From JAFGRR01 sp964563855 (GTDB lineage: Bacteria > Planctomycetota > Phycisphaerae > UBA1845 > Fen-1342): a stretch of 64,000 bases of DNA. The first letter of the stretch is position 1, and every line of letters starts with the position of its first letter. The notes below the pieces were generated by a model. It was not told where the DNA came from, did no database searches, and worked only from the letters and a program-made list of their open reading frames with translations. The stretch spans positions 1 to 64,000 of the forward strand of contig CAZLYU010000011.1 of NCBI GenBank assembly GCA_964563855.1, written 5' to 3'. A program made the position numbers and the translations under genes. Positions 26,164 through 34,872 of this stretch are shown here, one piece after another.

Positions 26164-27597
26164 TTGCGACCTTTGGTGTGGTTTCGAGCTGATCTGCGGG
26201 TGTCGGACAACACGGCGCTGTATGAAGCGTGCGAGCTGGCTGAGCGGGGCGTGATCGGTGTGTTCCTGATCGCGGCTGACCAGTGGCGCGAGCATGACTG
26301 GGGGGCGATGAAGGTGGACTTCGTGCGGCGCAACGTGGCGGAGCTGCGCGATGCGCTGCGTGAGCGGAACATCCCGCTGCTCATTCGCGACGTGCCGCGC
26401 TTTGACGACGCGGCGGCGGTATTGCTCGAGTTGGCTGAGGAGCACGCGTGCGACGCGTTGCTGTTCAATCGTGAGTATGAAGTCAACGAGCGGCATCGGG
26501 ACAAGGCCGTGATGACGGCGTTTCGCGACAGTGATCGCGAAGTGCGCGTCTTTGACGATCAAACGGTGATCGCGCCGGGCGACGTGTGCACCAATGACGG
26601 CGGCTGGTATAGCGTGTACTCGCCGTTCCGGCGGAAGTGGGTGGGCGTTTTCAAGGAGTCGCTGGCGTTTCAGGTGCTGGGGAAGCCGAAGAAGCAAGGG
26701 GAGATGGTTGCGAAGGCGGATGAGGCGCCCGCGTCGATTGCTGGGTTTGACGGGGAGGCGCGCGACGATTTGTGGCCGGCTGGCGAGCGCACCGCGCAGA
26801 AGCAATTGGACGACTTTATCAGCGAGCGCGGGCGGGACTATAAGGATGATCGCGATTATCCCGGCATCGAGGGGACGAGCCGCTTGTCGGCCTATTTGGC
26901 GCACGGGGTGGTCTCGCCGCGGCAGTGTCTGGCGGCGGCGCTGGAGGCGAATCAGAACAAGATCGACAGCGGGCAGCGCGGTTTGAAGCACTGGATCGAC
27001 GAACTGATCTGGCGGGAGTTTTACAAGAGCGTGCTGATGGGTTGGCCGCGGGTATGCATGGGTCGCGCCTTTCGACCGGAGACGGAAGCGTTGACGTGGA
27101 ATGACGACGCGGAGCTGTTCGAAGCGTGGTGCGAAGGGCGGACGGGTGTGCCGCTGGTTGACGCGGGGATGCGTCAGTTGCGCGAGGAAGGCTGGATGCA
27201 TAATCGCGTGCGGATGGTCGCGGCGATGTACTTAACGAAAGATTGTTTTATTGACTGGCGCAAGGGCGAGCGGTGGTTCATGCAACACCTGGTTGACGGC
27301 GACCTGGCGTCGAACAACGGCGGTTGGCAGTGGTCGGCTTCGACCGGCACCGATGCGGCCCCCTACTTCCGTATGTTCAACCCCTTTACACAAGGCAAGC
27401 GGTTTGATCCTGAAGGGGTGTATATACGGCGGTATGTCGAGGAGTTGCGGGAGGTGGGCGACGATTTGATTCATGAGCCGCATAAGGCGGATGAGGATCG
27501 CGACGGGGATCAGCGTGGTGGGTATCCGGCGCCGCTGGTGGATCATAAGGCGGCTCGTGATCGGGTTATGGCCGCTTTTCAGGGGTTGAAGGATTAG
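26164..27597 (+). CDS. phrB: Deoxyribodipyrimidine photolyase (class I CPD type)
   Basis: Light-driven repair flavoprotein, 477 residues, matching E. coli PhrB (472). The start is a TTG at 26164 giving MRPLVWFRADLRVSDNTAL, with AAGGAGAG about eight bases upstream. Longer in-frame starts run across the neighbouring promoter region and are rejected. It has the N-terminal antenna-binding Rossmann-like part (to about residue 130). The C-terminal FAD domain has EGTSRLSAYLAHGVVSPRQ, IDELIWREFYKSVL, GVPLVDAGMRQLREEGWMHNR, and GGWQWSASTGTDAAPYFRMFNP, with the conserved Trp and Asn residues. Identity is secure. Antenna chromophore is not determined. Confidence 0.94.
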   Translation: MRPLVWFRADLRVSDNTALYEACELAERGVIGVFLIAADQWREHDWGAMKVDFVRRNVAELRDALRERNIPLLIRDVPRFDDAAAVLLELAEEHACDALLFNREYEVNERHRDKAVMTAFRDSDREVRVFDDQTVIAPGDVCTNDGGWYSVYSPFRRKWVGVFKESLAFQVLGKPKKQGEMVAKADEAPASIAGFDGEARDDLWPAGERTAQKQLDDFISERGRDYKDDRDYPGIEGTSRLSAYLAHGVVSPRQCLAAALEANQNKIDSGQRGLKHWIDELIWREFYKSVLMGWPRVCMGRAFRPETEALTWNDDAELFEAWCEGRTGVPLVDAGMRQLREEGWMHNRVRMVAAMYLTKDCFIDWRKGERWFMQHLVDGDLASNNGGWQWSASTGTDAAPYFRMFNPFTQGKRFDPEGVYIRRYVEELREVGDDLIHEPHKADEDRDGDQRGGYPAPLVDHKAARDRVMAAFQGLKD

Positions 27598-28004
27598 CGG
27601 GTTGGTAGTCTGGTCGCGTTCGCAGGCAGGCGATACGGGGCGGCGCAACGCGGACATGCGCCCCGCTCGAAACTGACGCCGCTGTCGTCCTTCGACGTTC
27701 AGATCCGCTACTCCGGCGCGCCGTACCCGACGCGCTTGATTGCAATGCAGGGTCCGCCACTGCGGACGGAACCCACCCATCGTGCCGTTATGAAACATCA
27801 CCCGCACCTGGCGACTCGACGAAAATCGGCAGCCAGGCAGCCGTTCCCATACTCGAGTAACACTGGGCATTCGGTCTTTCACCGGCCCGACCTGTATATC
27901 CGCCTTACCTCGCGCTGTCGGTCTTTTCGTTTGCCTCTCGACCCACCGGTTCGCCAGAATAACGCCACCCAGAGCCACTTGGGGCTAGACCGGAGGCGAC
28001 GTCG
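27598..28004. other. 407-base intergenic region
   Basis: No gene I can support. Short frames on both strands lack family resemblance. A plus-strand frame through 27667-27760 reads smoothly (SKLTPLSSFDVQIRYSGAPY) but has no start or SD and decays into an Arg/His-rich string, so it may be gene debris. GGAGG at 27992-27996 belongs to the next feature. Confidence 0.35.
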
Positions 28005-28458
28005 ATGCTCACGCTGTTGTACGGTTTGTACTACGGGCCGCGGTTCGCGGCGACCGTGCTGCGAGTTCACCACGCCGCCGACGCTGCTCACCGTCACCGT
28101 GCTGGCGAACAACCAGCCCCCGGCCTCCACGTCGCCGGTTGACGTCTTCACCACGGTCGACACGACGGTCGAGTTTGAGATGTCAGCGGTCGACGCGGAG
28201 AGCGACCTGATCATCCTGGGCATGGTCGACCTGCCCGATTCCGGTGTGCTGCAGTACTTCGACGCGCCCGACTGGCTCCCCATTTCGGTCTTCACGCAGA
28301 TCTTCGACAATGAAGGCGACGGCCGCTTCTTGCTGCGTTACACGCCCAACCCGGGCTACAGCAACACGGGCGGCCCGCCCGACGAGTTCATCTACCGCTT
28401 CCGCGACCTCTCCGATCAGGCCGATCCGCTGTCGGTGTTCTTCCACGTCAGCCCGTAG
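28005..28458 (+). pseudogene. Frame-disrupted remnant of a secreted cadherin/Ig-like protein
   Basis: An ATG at 28005 has an excellent SD (GGAGG eight bases upstream) and reads MLTLLYGLYYGPRFAATVLR, but that frame stops at about 28140. From about 28066 the next frame carries a convincing extracellular beta-domain: FTTPPTLLTVTVLANNQPP, then FEMSAVDAESDLIILGMV, and TPNPGYSNTGGPPDEFIYRF, ending in a TAG at 28456. Joining the two needs a +1 shift near 28065. A stem-loop directly follows the stop. The simplest reading is a gene fragment with one inserted base, or a sequencing error. The alternative is a short intact ORF in the second frame from a GTG at 28099. Confidence 0.4.
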
Positions 28459-28475
28459 GCCGCCGTGTTCGCAAT

Positions 28476-28508
28476 CGCCAGCCGGCAGCCCTCGGCGCCC
28501 GGCTGGCG
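28476..28508 (+). terminator. Stem-loop after the remnant gene
   Basis: CGCCAGCCGG (28476-28485) pairs perfectly with CCGGCTGGCG (28499-28508), 13-base loop, starting 18 bases after the TAG at 28458. The strong GC stem suggests a terminator. No long U run follows. Confidence 0.5.
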
Positions 28509-28584
28509 GCGACTCGCTTTGCTTTGCATGGCGGGCTGGACGTTGGTGTGCAACGCGATCGCTACGCGGTGCGCGTGGCGGGGC

Positions 28585-29802
28585 CTACTTGTCGTTTGAT
28601 TGTGACTTGTTGGCTTGGTAGGCCGCTCCGCGGACGAGGGCTTGCTCGCCGAAGCGGGAGCGGATGGCGTCTACGGTTGCGTCGAGGCGCTGGCCGCGTG
28701 CGGTCTCGTCGCGCCCGAAGAGTTCCAATTGCTCGCCGACGCCGACGCTCAACTCGGAGACACGATTGCTGTCGCTCAACCCGGAGACGCCGACGCCGAG
28801 CAGGCGTAATGGTTGGGGTTGCTGCGCCCAGTCGTCGAAGAGGGTTCGCGCTGCACGCCACAACACGGCGGTCTCGTTGGTGGCGCGGGTTAGTGTGATG
28901 CGGCGGGAGCGTGTTTGAAAGCGACCGTTGCGCAGCTTGAGCGAGACGGTTCGGGCGAGGCGCCGCGCGGCTCGGAGCCGCTGGGCGACCTGTTCGAGTT
29001 GGTCGAGCAGGATGCCGCGCAGCGCATCGAGATCGGCGATGTCGCGCGGGAAGGTGTGTTCGTGACTGATGCTCTTGGCGGCGCGGTCGGTGATGACGGG
29101 TCGATCGTCGATGCCGCGCACGAGTGAGTAGAAGCGTTCGCCGGTCGCGCCGAAGCGCGCCGCAAGTCTTTCCGCGGAGAGTTGCTGGGCGTCGCCGAAC
29201 GTGAAGACGCCGAGCGACGTCAGTCGTTGTTGGGTGCGCGGTCCGGCGCCCCAGAGCCGTTCGATCGGAAGCGGGGCCAACCACGCGGCGACGTCGTCGG
29301 CGTCGCGTGGGGCTTGTGTGAGGCCGTTCGGTTTGTCGAGGTCGCTGGCGAGCTTGGCGACGAATTTGTTGGGCGCCACGCCGATTGATGCGGTGAGTTG
29401 CGTTTCTGCAAACACACGGGCCTTGAGCTTGGCGGCGATCGCGGGGCCGTCGCCGAGCAGTTGTTGCGAGCCCGTGACGTCGAGGAACGCCTCGTCGATG
29501 GAAAGCGGTTCGACGACCGGTGTGAATTCGTGAAAGATCGCCCGCAACTGTTGCGAGACCGCGCGATAGTGCTCGTGGCGGACCGGCACGACGTCGGCGT
29601 GCGGGCAGAGACGCAGCGCCTGCGCCATGGGCATGGCGCTGCGGCAGCCGAATGGCCGGGCTTCGTAGCTGGCGGTGGTGACGACGCCGCGCCGATTGCG
29701 ACCGCCGACCAGGACGGGCTTGCCGCGTAGGTGGGGTTGGTCGCGTTGTTCGATCGCGGCGAAGAATGCGTCCATGTCGATGTGGAGCACGACGCGCGTC
29801 AT
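28585..29802 (-). CDS. dinB: DNA polymerase IV (Y-family)
   Basis: Translesion polymerase, 405 residues from the ATG at 29802 (MTRVVLHIDMDAFFAAIEQRD). An upstream extension to 29883 overlaps the neighbouring gene and is not supported. The metal-binding acidic motifs are DMDAFFA near residue 10 and SIDEAFLDVTGS near residue 105. ASIGVAPNKFVAKLASDLDKP is the palm signature, and the helix-hairpin-helix and little-finger segments (ERLWGAGPRTQQRLTSLG; ERFYSLVRG) follow. The C-terminus ends in GEQLELFGRDE, then a basic tail. A run of repair genes (mutM, phrB, dinB) lies within 7 kb. The SD is weak. Confidence 0.94.
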   Translation of the reverse strand: MTRVVLHIDMDAFFAAIEQRDQPHLRGKPVLVGGRNRRGVVTTASYEARPFGCRSAMPMAQALRLCPHADVVPVRHEHYRAVSQQLRAIFHEFTPVVEPLSIDEAFLDVTGSQQLLGDGPAIAAKLKARVFAETQLTASIGVAPNKFVAKLASDLDKPNGLTQAPRDADDVAAWLAPLPIERLWGAGPRTQQRLTSLGVFTFGDAQQLSAERLAARFGATGERFYSLVRGIDDRPVITDRAAKSISHEHTFPRDIADLDALRGILLDQLEQVAQRLRAARRLARTVSLKLRNGRFQTRSRRITLTRATNETAVLWRAARTLFDDWAQQPQPLRLLGVGVSGLSDSNRVSELSVGVGEQLELFGRDETARGQRLDATVDAIRSRFGEQALVRGAAYQANKSQSNDK

Positions 29803-29833
29803 GGATCGTTCGCGGGGTGTGGTGATGGATGCG

Positions 29834-31576
29834 TCAATCGAAAAGCGTCTGAAGGAGCGCGACGTCGCTGGCGAGGTCGACATCGCGATCGCTGTCGAGG
29901 TCGGCGCGGGCGAAGGTGATCGCGGAGCAGCCGGCGGGCGGATCGACGACCGCGGGTCCGTTCAGGCATTCCGCGAGCAGCAGCCAGTCGTCGGCGTCGA
30001 CGTCTTGGTCGTCGTCGATGCCGCCGAGGGGGCGACCGACCTTGCTGAGGTCGACCTGCAGCGGCACCTGGCCCACGGGCGTGGCATCGTTGTTGACGGA
30101 GAAGGCGCAGATGTCGGCGGACGGCTCGGCCATGAGCGCGTGCACGATGAGCCAACGTCCGCTAGGGGAGACGTGGAATCCCGCGAAGCCGGTGTTGGGC
30201 AAGTCTTTCACGACCAGCGTGGGGAACTGAAGTCCGTCGATGGTGACATCGTGAACGGTGGTGACGCCCGCCTCGATCAAGACCTGATCGTTGAAGAAAA
30301 TGCCTTCAAAGATGGCGAAGCTCGAGGTGATGTCGGTGTTGTCGGGGCAGACATCGGCTTTGGGAGCGTTCCATGCGCCCCAGTAGATGATGTTGCCTTC
30401 GGCGTCCATCTCGATATTGGCGTTGGCGAAGCCGAGTTGCAGCGGTCCCGGAACGGCTGTGCCGACGGTCGTCGCCTCGCGGGCGACGACGGCGCCGTTG
30501 ACGACGATGAGGCCGTCATCTGTCGAGGAGCCGTTCACGGAAGCGAGAAACGCGATATCGCCGTCGTCGTTCAGCGCGACGGGGTTGTTAAACAAGCTGT
30601 CGTACTGTCGTCCGGGGAGTGGTGAGTCGTCGCCTTCGCGTGCGATCAGTTCGTAGACGCCGGTGAGCGCGTTGTAGTACACGATCGCGCCGTCGAGGTT
30701 GAAAGGTTCGCCGCGAATGTCGACTCCGAGCAGGATCGAACCGGCGGTGTTGTAGTCGACGTCTTCCTCGTTGGCGTTCATGCTCGACAGGCTGAAGCCG
30801 AGACCGGGGATGCTCCAGGTGTCTTGGGTTGTAAACCGCAGCGACGCGGCGGCGCCGGGCGCGCCGGGATTGATGAGTTCGGCGATGACGGTGGTATCGG
30901 GGTCAAACTGCCCGACGCCCGTGTCGAGATCGGCCTTCAGCATGAGCTGCGCGCCGTTCGCGGCTTTCACGACCGAAAGGGACTCGAGCGCGTTGCGCGG
31001 GAAGGTGACGCCCGGCAGTACGTCGAGCTCATCGCCGACCGCCACGACGACGGCGCGATCCACGACGAGCAAGTCGCGCACCGCGACCGGGAAGTCGAGG
31101 TCGCCGGGGTTTGGCGTGCCGTCGCCGGAGAGACCGAAGGCGTCGGTGCCTTTGACAATTTGCGCGACCGCGCCGTCGACAGCGATCGAGATGTCGAAGA
31201 AGGGTTGCTGCGAGAACGCCTGGTCGGCGATGGGGGCGAACTGGGGCGCCGCGGGAAGCTGCAATCCTTCGCGAATGTACGGTACGCCCTGCTTCAGCAT
31301 GACGTAGTCGCGCGTAAATTCGATCGCCGTTTGTGTTTCCGGGAAGGAGTAGAGGGCGTACCAGGTAGCGTCGTCGGCGATGCGTGGTTGGCCGCGGAAC
31401 AGCGTGATGCGCGTGTTGCTCGTGGCGGGGACGAGCGTGTTGCGCGGGACCTCGGCGGGCGCGGTAAACAAGACGCGCGGCTGCACTTCCGCCGCGTTGG
31501 CGCCAACGACGGCTAGCGCCGCGAGCAGACCGCTGACGACATAGCGCGACGCGTGATCGACTTGGCTGACCTTCAT
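29834..31576 (-). CDS. Secreted protein with dockerin-like C-terminal repeats
   Basis: About 580 residues from the ATG at 31576, which has GGAGAG eight bases upstream. An N-terminal signal peptide (VVSGLLAALAVVGANAAEVQ) is followed by beta-rich repeats with phrases like NNPVALNDDGDIAFLASVNG and GAIVYYNALTGVYELIAREGD, typical of large planctomycete secreted proteins that read as choice-of-anchor or propeller modules. The last 60 residues carry two Asp-rich loops, GIDDDQDVDADDWLLLAECL and ADLDSDRDVDLASDVALL, similar to a type I dockerin. No catalytic motif was seen. Function unknown, with an export and calcium-dependent anchoring role inferred. Confidence 0.78.
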   Translation of the reverse strand: MKVSQVDHASRYVVSGLLAALAVVGANAAEVQPRVLFTAPAEVPRNTLVPATSNTRITLFRGQPRIADDATWYALYSFPETQTAIEFTRDYVMLKQGVPYIREGLQLPAAPQFAPIADQAFSQQPFFDISIAVDGAVAQIVKGTDAFGLSGDGTPNPGDLDFPVAVRDLLVVDRAVVVAVGDELDVLPGVTFPRNALESLSVVKAANGAQLMLKADLDTGVGQFDPDTTVIAELINPGAPGAAASLRFTTQDTWSIPGLGFSLSSMNANEEDVDYNTAGSILLGVDIRGEPFNLDGAIVYYNALTGVYELIAREGDDSPLPGRQYDSLFNNPVALNDDGDIAFLASVNGSSTDDGLIVVNGAVVAREATTVGTAVPGPLQLGFANANIEMDAEGNIIYWGAWNAPKADVCPDNTDITSSFAIFEGIFFNDQVLIEAGVTTVHDVTIDGLQFPTLVVKDLPNTGFAGFHVSPSGRWLIVHALMAEPSADICAFSVNNDATPVGQVPLQVDLSKVGRPLGGIDDDQDVDADDWLLLAECLNGPAVVDPPAGCSAITFARADLDSDRDVDLASDVALLQTLFD

Positions 31577-31679
31577 TGCCTCTCTCCGGTGGATGGGGTT
31601 TGCTCGATGGAAGCTACCAAACGGGGGGCCGTGTTTCAATCTTGAGGCGAGGGGTGAGCCTCGCGCATGGCGTGGGGCT

Positions 31680-31685
31680 TATACT
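31680..31685 (+). promoter_or_regulatory. -10 box of surE, possibly leaderless
   Basis: TATACT ends seven bases before the surE ATG at 31693. There is no SD between them, so transcription would start at or next to the start codon. No consensus -35 is found at 16-18 bases upstream. Confidence 0.4.
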
Positions 31686-31692
31686 CCGGACG

Positions 31693-32493
31693 ATGCGAAT
31701 CCTGCTGACCAACGACGACGGCATTCTCGCGCCTGGGCTGGCCGCGCTGTATGACGCGGCTTGTGAATTTGGGGAGGTTGTCGTCGCGGCGCCGGAGACG
31801 CCGCAATCGGCGATGGGGCATGCGATCACGATTAGCACGCCGATGACGGCGCGGCGGGTGCATGTGCACGACAAGTTTCATGGCTGGTCGATCGACGGGC
31901 GCCCGGCGGATTGCGTGAAGCTGGCGATGCGCGAGCTGCTCGACGAGCGTCCGGATCTGGTGCTTAGCGGCGTGAACGCGGGCTCGAACACCGGGGTGAA
32001 CGTGATCTACAGCGGCACGGTCGCGGGGGCGGTGGAGGGCGCGTTCTTTGGGTTGCCGGCAATCGCGTTCTCGCAACGGCTCTCGAAGGAGATGGACTTC
32101 GGCAAGTCTTCGGCGGTTGTACGTGCGTTGCTAAAGGTGTTGCTCGACGACCTTGCGGCGCTCGACGGACTGTGCCTCAACGTCAACATTCCCGCGCTCG
32201 ACGCCGGCCTGCCGCGCGGCGTGCATGTGTGCCCGCAAGCACTGCTGCCGATGCAGGAGAAGTACCGGTATGACCGGCGGGCGGATGGGGAGCGGCTGTA
32301 CTGGCTGGACGGTTATGAACCGGATGCGACTGAATGTCCGGAGACGGATCACTGCGCCATGTTGGACGGCTTTGTGAGCGTGACGCCCTTACGGTTTGAT
32401 ATGACGCATCACGAGCAGTTGGGTGCGCTTGGTGCGCGGGCGTGGCCAGCGAGTTTTGGGCCGCAGCCGCGCGAGTCAAGAGCGGACGCCTGA
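31693..32493 (+). CDS. surE: 5'/3'-nucleotidase SurE
   Basis: Survival protein E, a metal-dependent phosphatase on nucleoside monophosphates, 266 residues. The N-terminus MRILLTNDDGILAPGLAAL contains the Asp pair that binds the metal. VVVAAPETPQSAMGHAIT supplies the conserved Ser, GRPADCVKLAM follows, and VLSGVNAGSNTGVNVIYSGTVAGAVEG (about residues 93-118) holds the Asn ligand. All four SurE blocks are present. It is convergent with dnaK, and its stop codon lies within the left arm of the large hairpin between the genes. The ATG at 31693 is fixed by the family N-terminus. Confidence 0.95.
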   Translation: MRILLTNDDGILAPGLAALYDAACEFGEVVVAAPETPQSAMGHAITISTPMTARRVHVHDKFHGWSIDGRPADCVKLAMRELLDERPDLVLSGVNAGSNTGVNVIYSGTVAGAVEGAFFGLPAIAFSQRLSKEMDFGKSSAVVRALLKVLLDDLAALDGLCLNVNIPALDAGLPRGVHVCPQALLPMQEKYRYDRRADGERLYWLDGYEPDATECPETDHCAMLDGFVSVTPLRFDMTHHEQLGALGARAWPASFGPQPRESRADA

Positions 32494-32582
32494 CACCTGA
32501 CACGTGTGACGTGACAAGCGTACGCGGCGCCGGTCGTTGTTTTGACCAGCGCCGCGTACGCGTGTTAGGTGTCAGGTGTCAG
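32490..32582. terminator. Large two-tier hairpin between convergent surE and dnaK
   Basis: The outer arms CTGACACCTGACAC (32490-32503) and its perfect complement (32569-32582) enclose an inner perfect 13-bp stem, GCGTACGCGGCGC (32518-32530) with GCGCCGCGTACGC (32549-32561). A GGTC/GACC tip has a T-rich loop. The left arm overlaps the surE stop and the right arm ends two bases before the dnaK stop, so it can serve both genes. The outer arm contains the tandem TGACACC unit often seen in dispersed repeats. Confidence 0.75.
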
Positions 32583-32584
32583 TG

Positions 32585-34498
32585 CTACTTCTTCACTTCG
32601 TACTCGGCGTCGATCACATCGCTGTCGCCGTCGCCGCTCGAGCCCGAAGCGTCGCCGCCGGGCTGCGCGCCGACGTCGTCGGCGGATGCGGCGGTCGGTC
32701 CGGACTTCTGATAGAGCTGCTCGGCGAGATTCTGTGACACGCGGGTGACCTCGTCGATCGCCGATTGGATGGTGGCGGGATCGTCGCTCTTCTGCGCATC
32801 CTTCAGACGATTGATCGCCTGCTCGATCTCGCCGCGGACGTTCGCGTCGACCTTGTCGCCTTGCTCGTTGAGCGTCTTCTCGGTCTGGTAGACGATCTGA
32901 TCGGCCTGATTGCGCAGGTCGACGAGCTTGCGTTTGGCCTCGTCTTCGCTGGCGTGGGCCTCGGCGTCGGTGACCATGCGCTGAATGTCATCGTCGCTCA
33001 GACCTGACGAGCTCTTGATTTCGATCTTCTGCTCTTTGCCGGTGCCGAGGTCTTTGGCGGAGACGTTCAAGATGCCGTTGGCGTCGATGTCGAACGTCAC
33101 CTCGATCTGCGGCACGCCGCGGGGGGCCGGGGGCAAACCGGTGAGCTGGAAGCGTCCGAGCGTGCGGTTGTCGACCGACATTTTCCGCTCGCCTTGCAAG
33201 ACGTGGATATCGACGGCGGGCTGACTGTCGGCGGCGGTGCTGAAGACTTCCTTCTTGCTGGTCGGAATGGTGGTGTTGCGCGGAATCAGGGTAGTCATCA
33301 CGCCGCCGAGCGTCTCGACACCGAGGGAGAGCGGCGTGACGTCGAGCAGGACCATGTCGGACTTTTCGCCGGTGAGCACAGCGCCCTGAATTGCGGCGCC
33401 GGCGGCCACGACTTCGTCGGGGTTGAGGCTGCGGTTCGGCTCCTTGCCGAAGATGGTCTTGACCAACTCCTGCACCTTGGGGATGCGGGTGGAGCCGCCG
33501 ACCAGCACGACTTCGTCGACGTCGCTGGGCGAGAGCTTGGCATCTTGCAGAGCCTGCATGACGGGGCCGCGGCAGCGCTCGACCAGCCCATCGACGAGTT
33601 GCTCGAACTTTGCGCGGGTCAGGGTGAGCTGTAAGTGCTTCGGTCCGCTCGCGTCGGCCGTGATGTACGGCAGGTTGATGCTGGTTTCCATCGAGCTGGA
33701 GAGCTCGCACTTGGCGCGCTCGGCGGCTTCCTTCAGTCGCTGGAGCGCCATCGGATCGTTGCGCAGGTCGACGCCTTCCTTCTTGCGGAACTCGTCGGCC
33801 AAGTGGTTGATCAGCTCTTCGTCGAAGTCGTCGCCGCCGAGGTGCGTGTCGCCGTTGGTGCTGAGCACTTCGAAGACGTTGTCGGCGACGTCGAGAATCG
33901 AGATGTCGAACGTACCGCCGCCGAGGTCGAACACGGCGATCTTGGCGTTCTTTTTGTTTTCGACGCCGTAGGCGAGCGCGGCGGCGGTGGGCTCGTTGAT
34001 GATGCGTTCGACCTTGAGTCCGGCGATTTGGCCGGCTTCTTTGGTGGCCTGTCGCTGGGCGTCGTTGAAGTATGCGGGGACGGTGATGACGGCGCGTTCG
34101 ACGGTCTCGCCGAGGTAACGTTCGGCGGAGGCCTTTAGATCGCGCAGGATCATGGCACTGATCTCGGGCGGGGCGTACTCTTTGCCGCCGGCCTTCACCT
34201 TGACCAACTCTTCGCTGCCGCCGACGACTTCGTAGGGGACGATTTTTTCTTCCTGGGAGACTTCATTGTGGCGTCGGCCCATGAAGCGTTTGATCGAGAA
34301 GACGGTGTTGGTTGGATTGGTGACCTGCTGATTGCGGGCGCGCTGACCGACGAGGCGCTCGCCCTTGTCGGTGAACGCGACGACGGACGGCGTGAGCCGG
34401 GCCCCCTGCTCGTTCACCAAGACCTTCGGCTGTCCGCCTTCCATGATGGCGACGACCGAGTTGGTGGTTCCGAGGTCAATTCCGATGATCTTCGACAT
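32585..34498 (-). CDS. dnaK: Molecular chaperone DnaK (Hsp70)
   Basis: ATP-dependent Hsp70 chaperone, 637 residues, normal length. IIGIDLGTTNSVVAIMEGG is the phosphate-1 motif at the N-terminus. IINEPTAAALAYG, IAVFDLGGGTFDISIL and VVLVGGSTRIPKVQELV are the remaining ATPase signatures. LLDVTPLSLGVETLGGVMT opens the substrate-binding domain, and FDIDANGILNVSAKDLGTGKEQ follows. The C-terminal lid ends in an Asp/Gly-rich tail with DSDVIDAEYEVKK. The SD is AAAGGAG seven bases before the ATG. No grpE or dnaJ is adjacent. Upstream lies a sigma-54-like element and a dyad instead of a CIRCE operator. Confidence 0.97.
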   Translation of the reverse strand: MSKIIGIDLGTTNSVVAIMEGGQPKVLVNEQGARLTPSVVAFTDKGERLVGQRARNQQVTNPTNTVFSIKRFMGRRHNEVSQEEKIVPYEVVGGSEELVKVKAGGKEYAPPEISAMILRDLKASAERYLGETVERAVITVPAYFNDAQRQATKEAGQIAGLKVERIINEPTAAALAYGVENKKNAKIAVFDLGGGTFDISILDVADNVFEVLSTNGDTHLGGDDFDEELINHLADEFRKKEGVDLRNDPMALQRLKEAAERAKCELSSSMETSINLPYITADASGPKHLQLTLTRAKFEQLVDGLVERCRGPVMQALQDAKLSPSDVDEVVLVGGSTRIPKVQELVKTIFGKEPNRSLNPDEVVAAGAAIQGAVLTGEKSDMVLLDVTPLSLGVETLGGVMTTLIPRNTTIPTSKKEVFSTAADSQPAVDIHVLQGERKMSVDNRTLGRFQLTGLPPAPRGVPQIEVTFDIDANGILNVSAKDLGTGKEQKIEIKSSSGLSDDDIQRMVTDAEAHASEDEAKRKLVDLRNQADQIVYQTEKTLNEQGDKVDANVRGEIEQAINRLKDAQKSDDPATIQSAIDEVTRVSQNLAEQLYQKSGPTAASADDVGAQPGGDASGSSGDGDSDVIDAEYEVKK

Positions 34499-34588
34499 TC
34501 AAGTGCTCCTTTACTTCGGGAGCGCACGGACCTGCCGCGGCACAGTTGCTACGGCAGAGGCACAGGACCACGCTCTGCAAAGCGATGG

Positions 34589-34603
34589 GCAACCTGCGTG
34601 CCA
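34589..34603 (-). promoter_or_regulatory. Sigma-54-type -24/-12 promoter of dnaK
   Basis: The minus strand reads TGGCACG-N4-TTGC, with GG and GC separated by ten bases, matching the RpoN consensus except for the last W position. The expected start near 34577 would leave a leader of about 80 bases before the dnaK ATG. Confidence 0.55.
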
Positions 34604-34694
34604 CAACCCGGCGGTGTGCTATCGGCCTGAAGTCGTTGCTTTTGAATGACTTAGGGAGACGAGCGCGGTCGACGCCCGTCTGCCGCGCTGTCAA

Positions 34695-34719
34695 TGTGGC
34701 AGCGTTGCATGATGCCACA
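34695..34719. promoter_or_regulatory. Inverted repeat, possible enhancer-binding-protein site
   Basis: TGTGGCA (34695-34701) and TGCCACA (34713-34719) form a perfect 7-bp dyad with an 11-base spacer, about 92-130 bases upstream of the sigma-54-like element. That is where activators of the NtrC family commonly bind. The regulator is unknown. Confidence 0.4.
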
Positions 34720-34872
34720 GAAGCGAACGCGGTCGACCGCGCGTTGTGGCGCAGTCGACCGCTTTCGGTGTGTTTCAACTCAGCGTATCGCGCCGCGGCG
34801 GCGAATGACTACCGATGGCGGGAGGCTGAAGCCGTTCAGCCGGTTGAGCGACGATCGAGACGCGGCGTGCGG

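Larger units (their letters stand above)
34499..34872. other. 374-base region upstream of dnaK
   Basis: No protein gene. It carries a sigma-54-type element (34589-34603) and an inverted repeat (34695-34719), both oriented to serve dnaK, in the gap between dnaK and the stop of a same-strand PEP-CTERM gene. No CIRCE-type GCACTC-N9-GAGTGC sequence is present. Confidence 0.5.

Noticed and set aside
27600..27980. Minus-strand ORF covering the photolyase 3' end and the gap
   Set aside because: No SD, no homology, and it overlaps a firmly identified gene on the other strand.
34499..34700. CIRCE operator upstream of dnaK
   Set aside because: No GCACTC-N9-GAGTGC sequence found. The GTGCTCC/GGAGCGCAC near 34503 is too imperfect.
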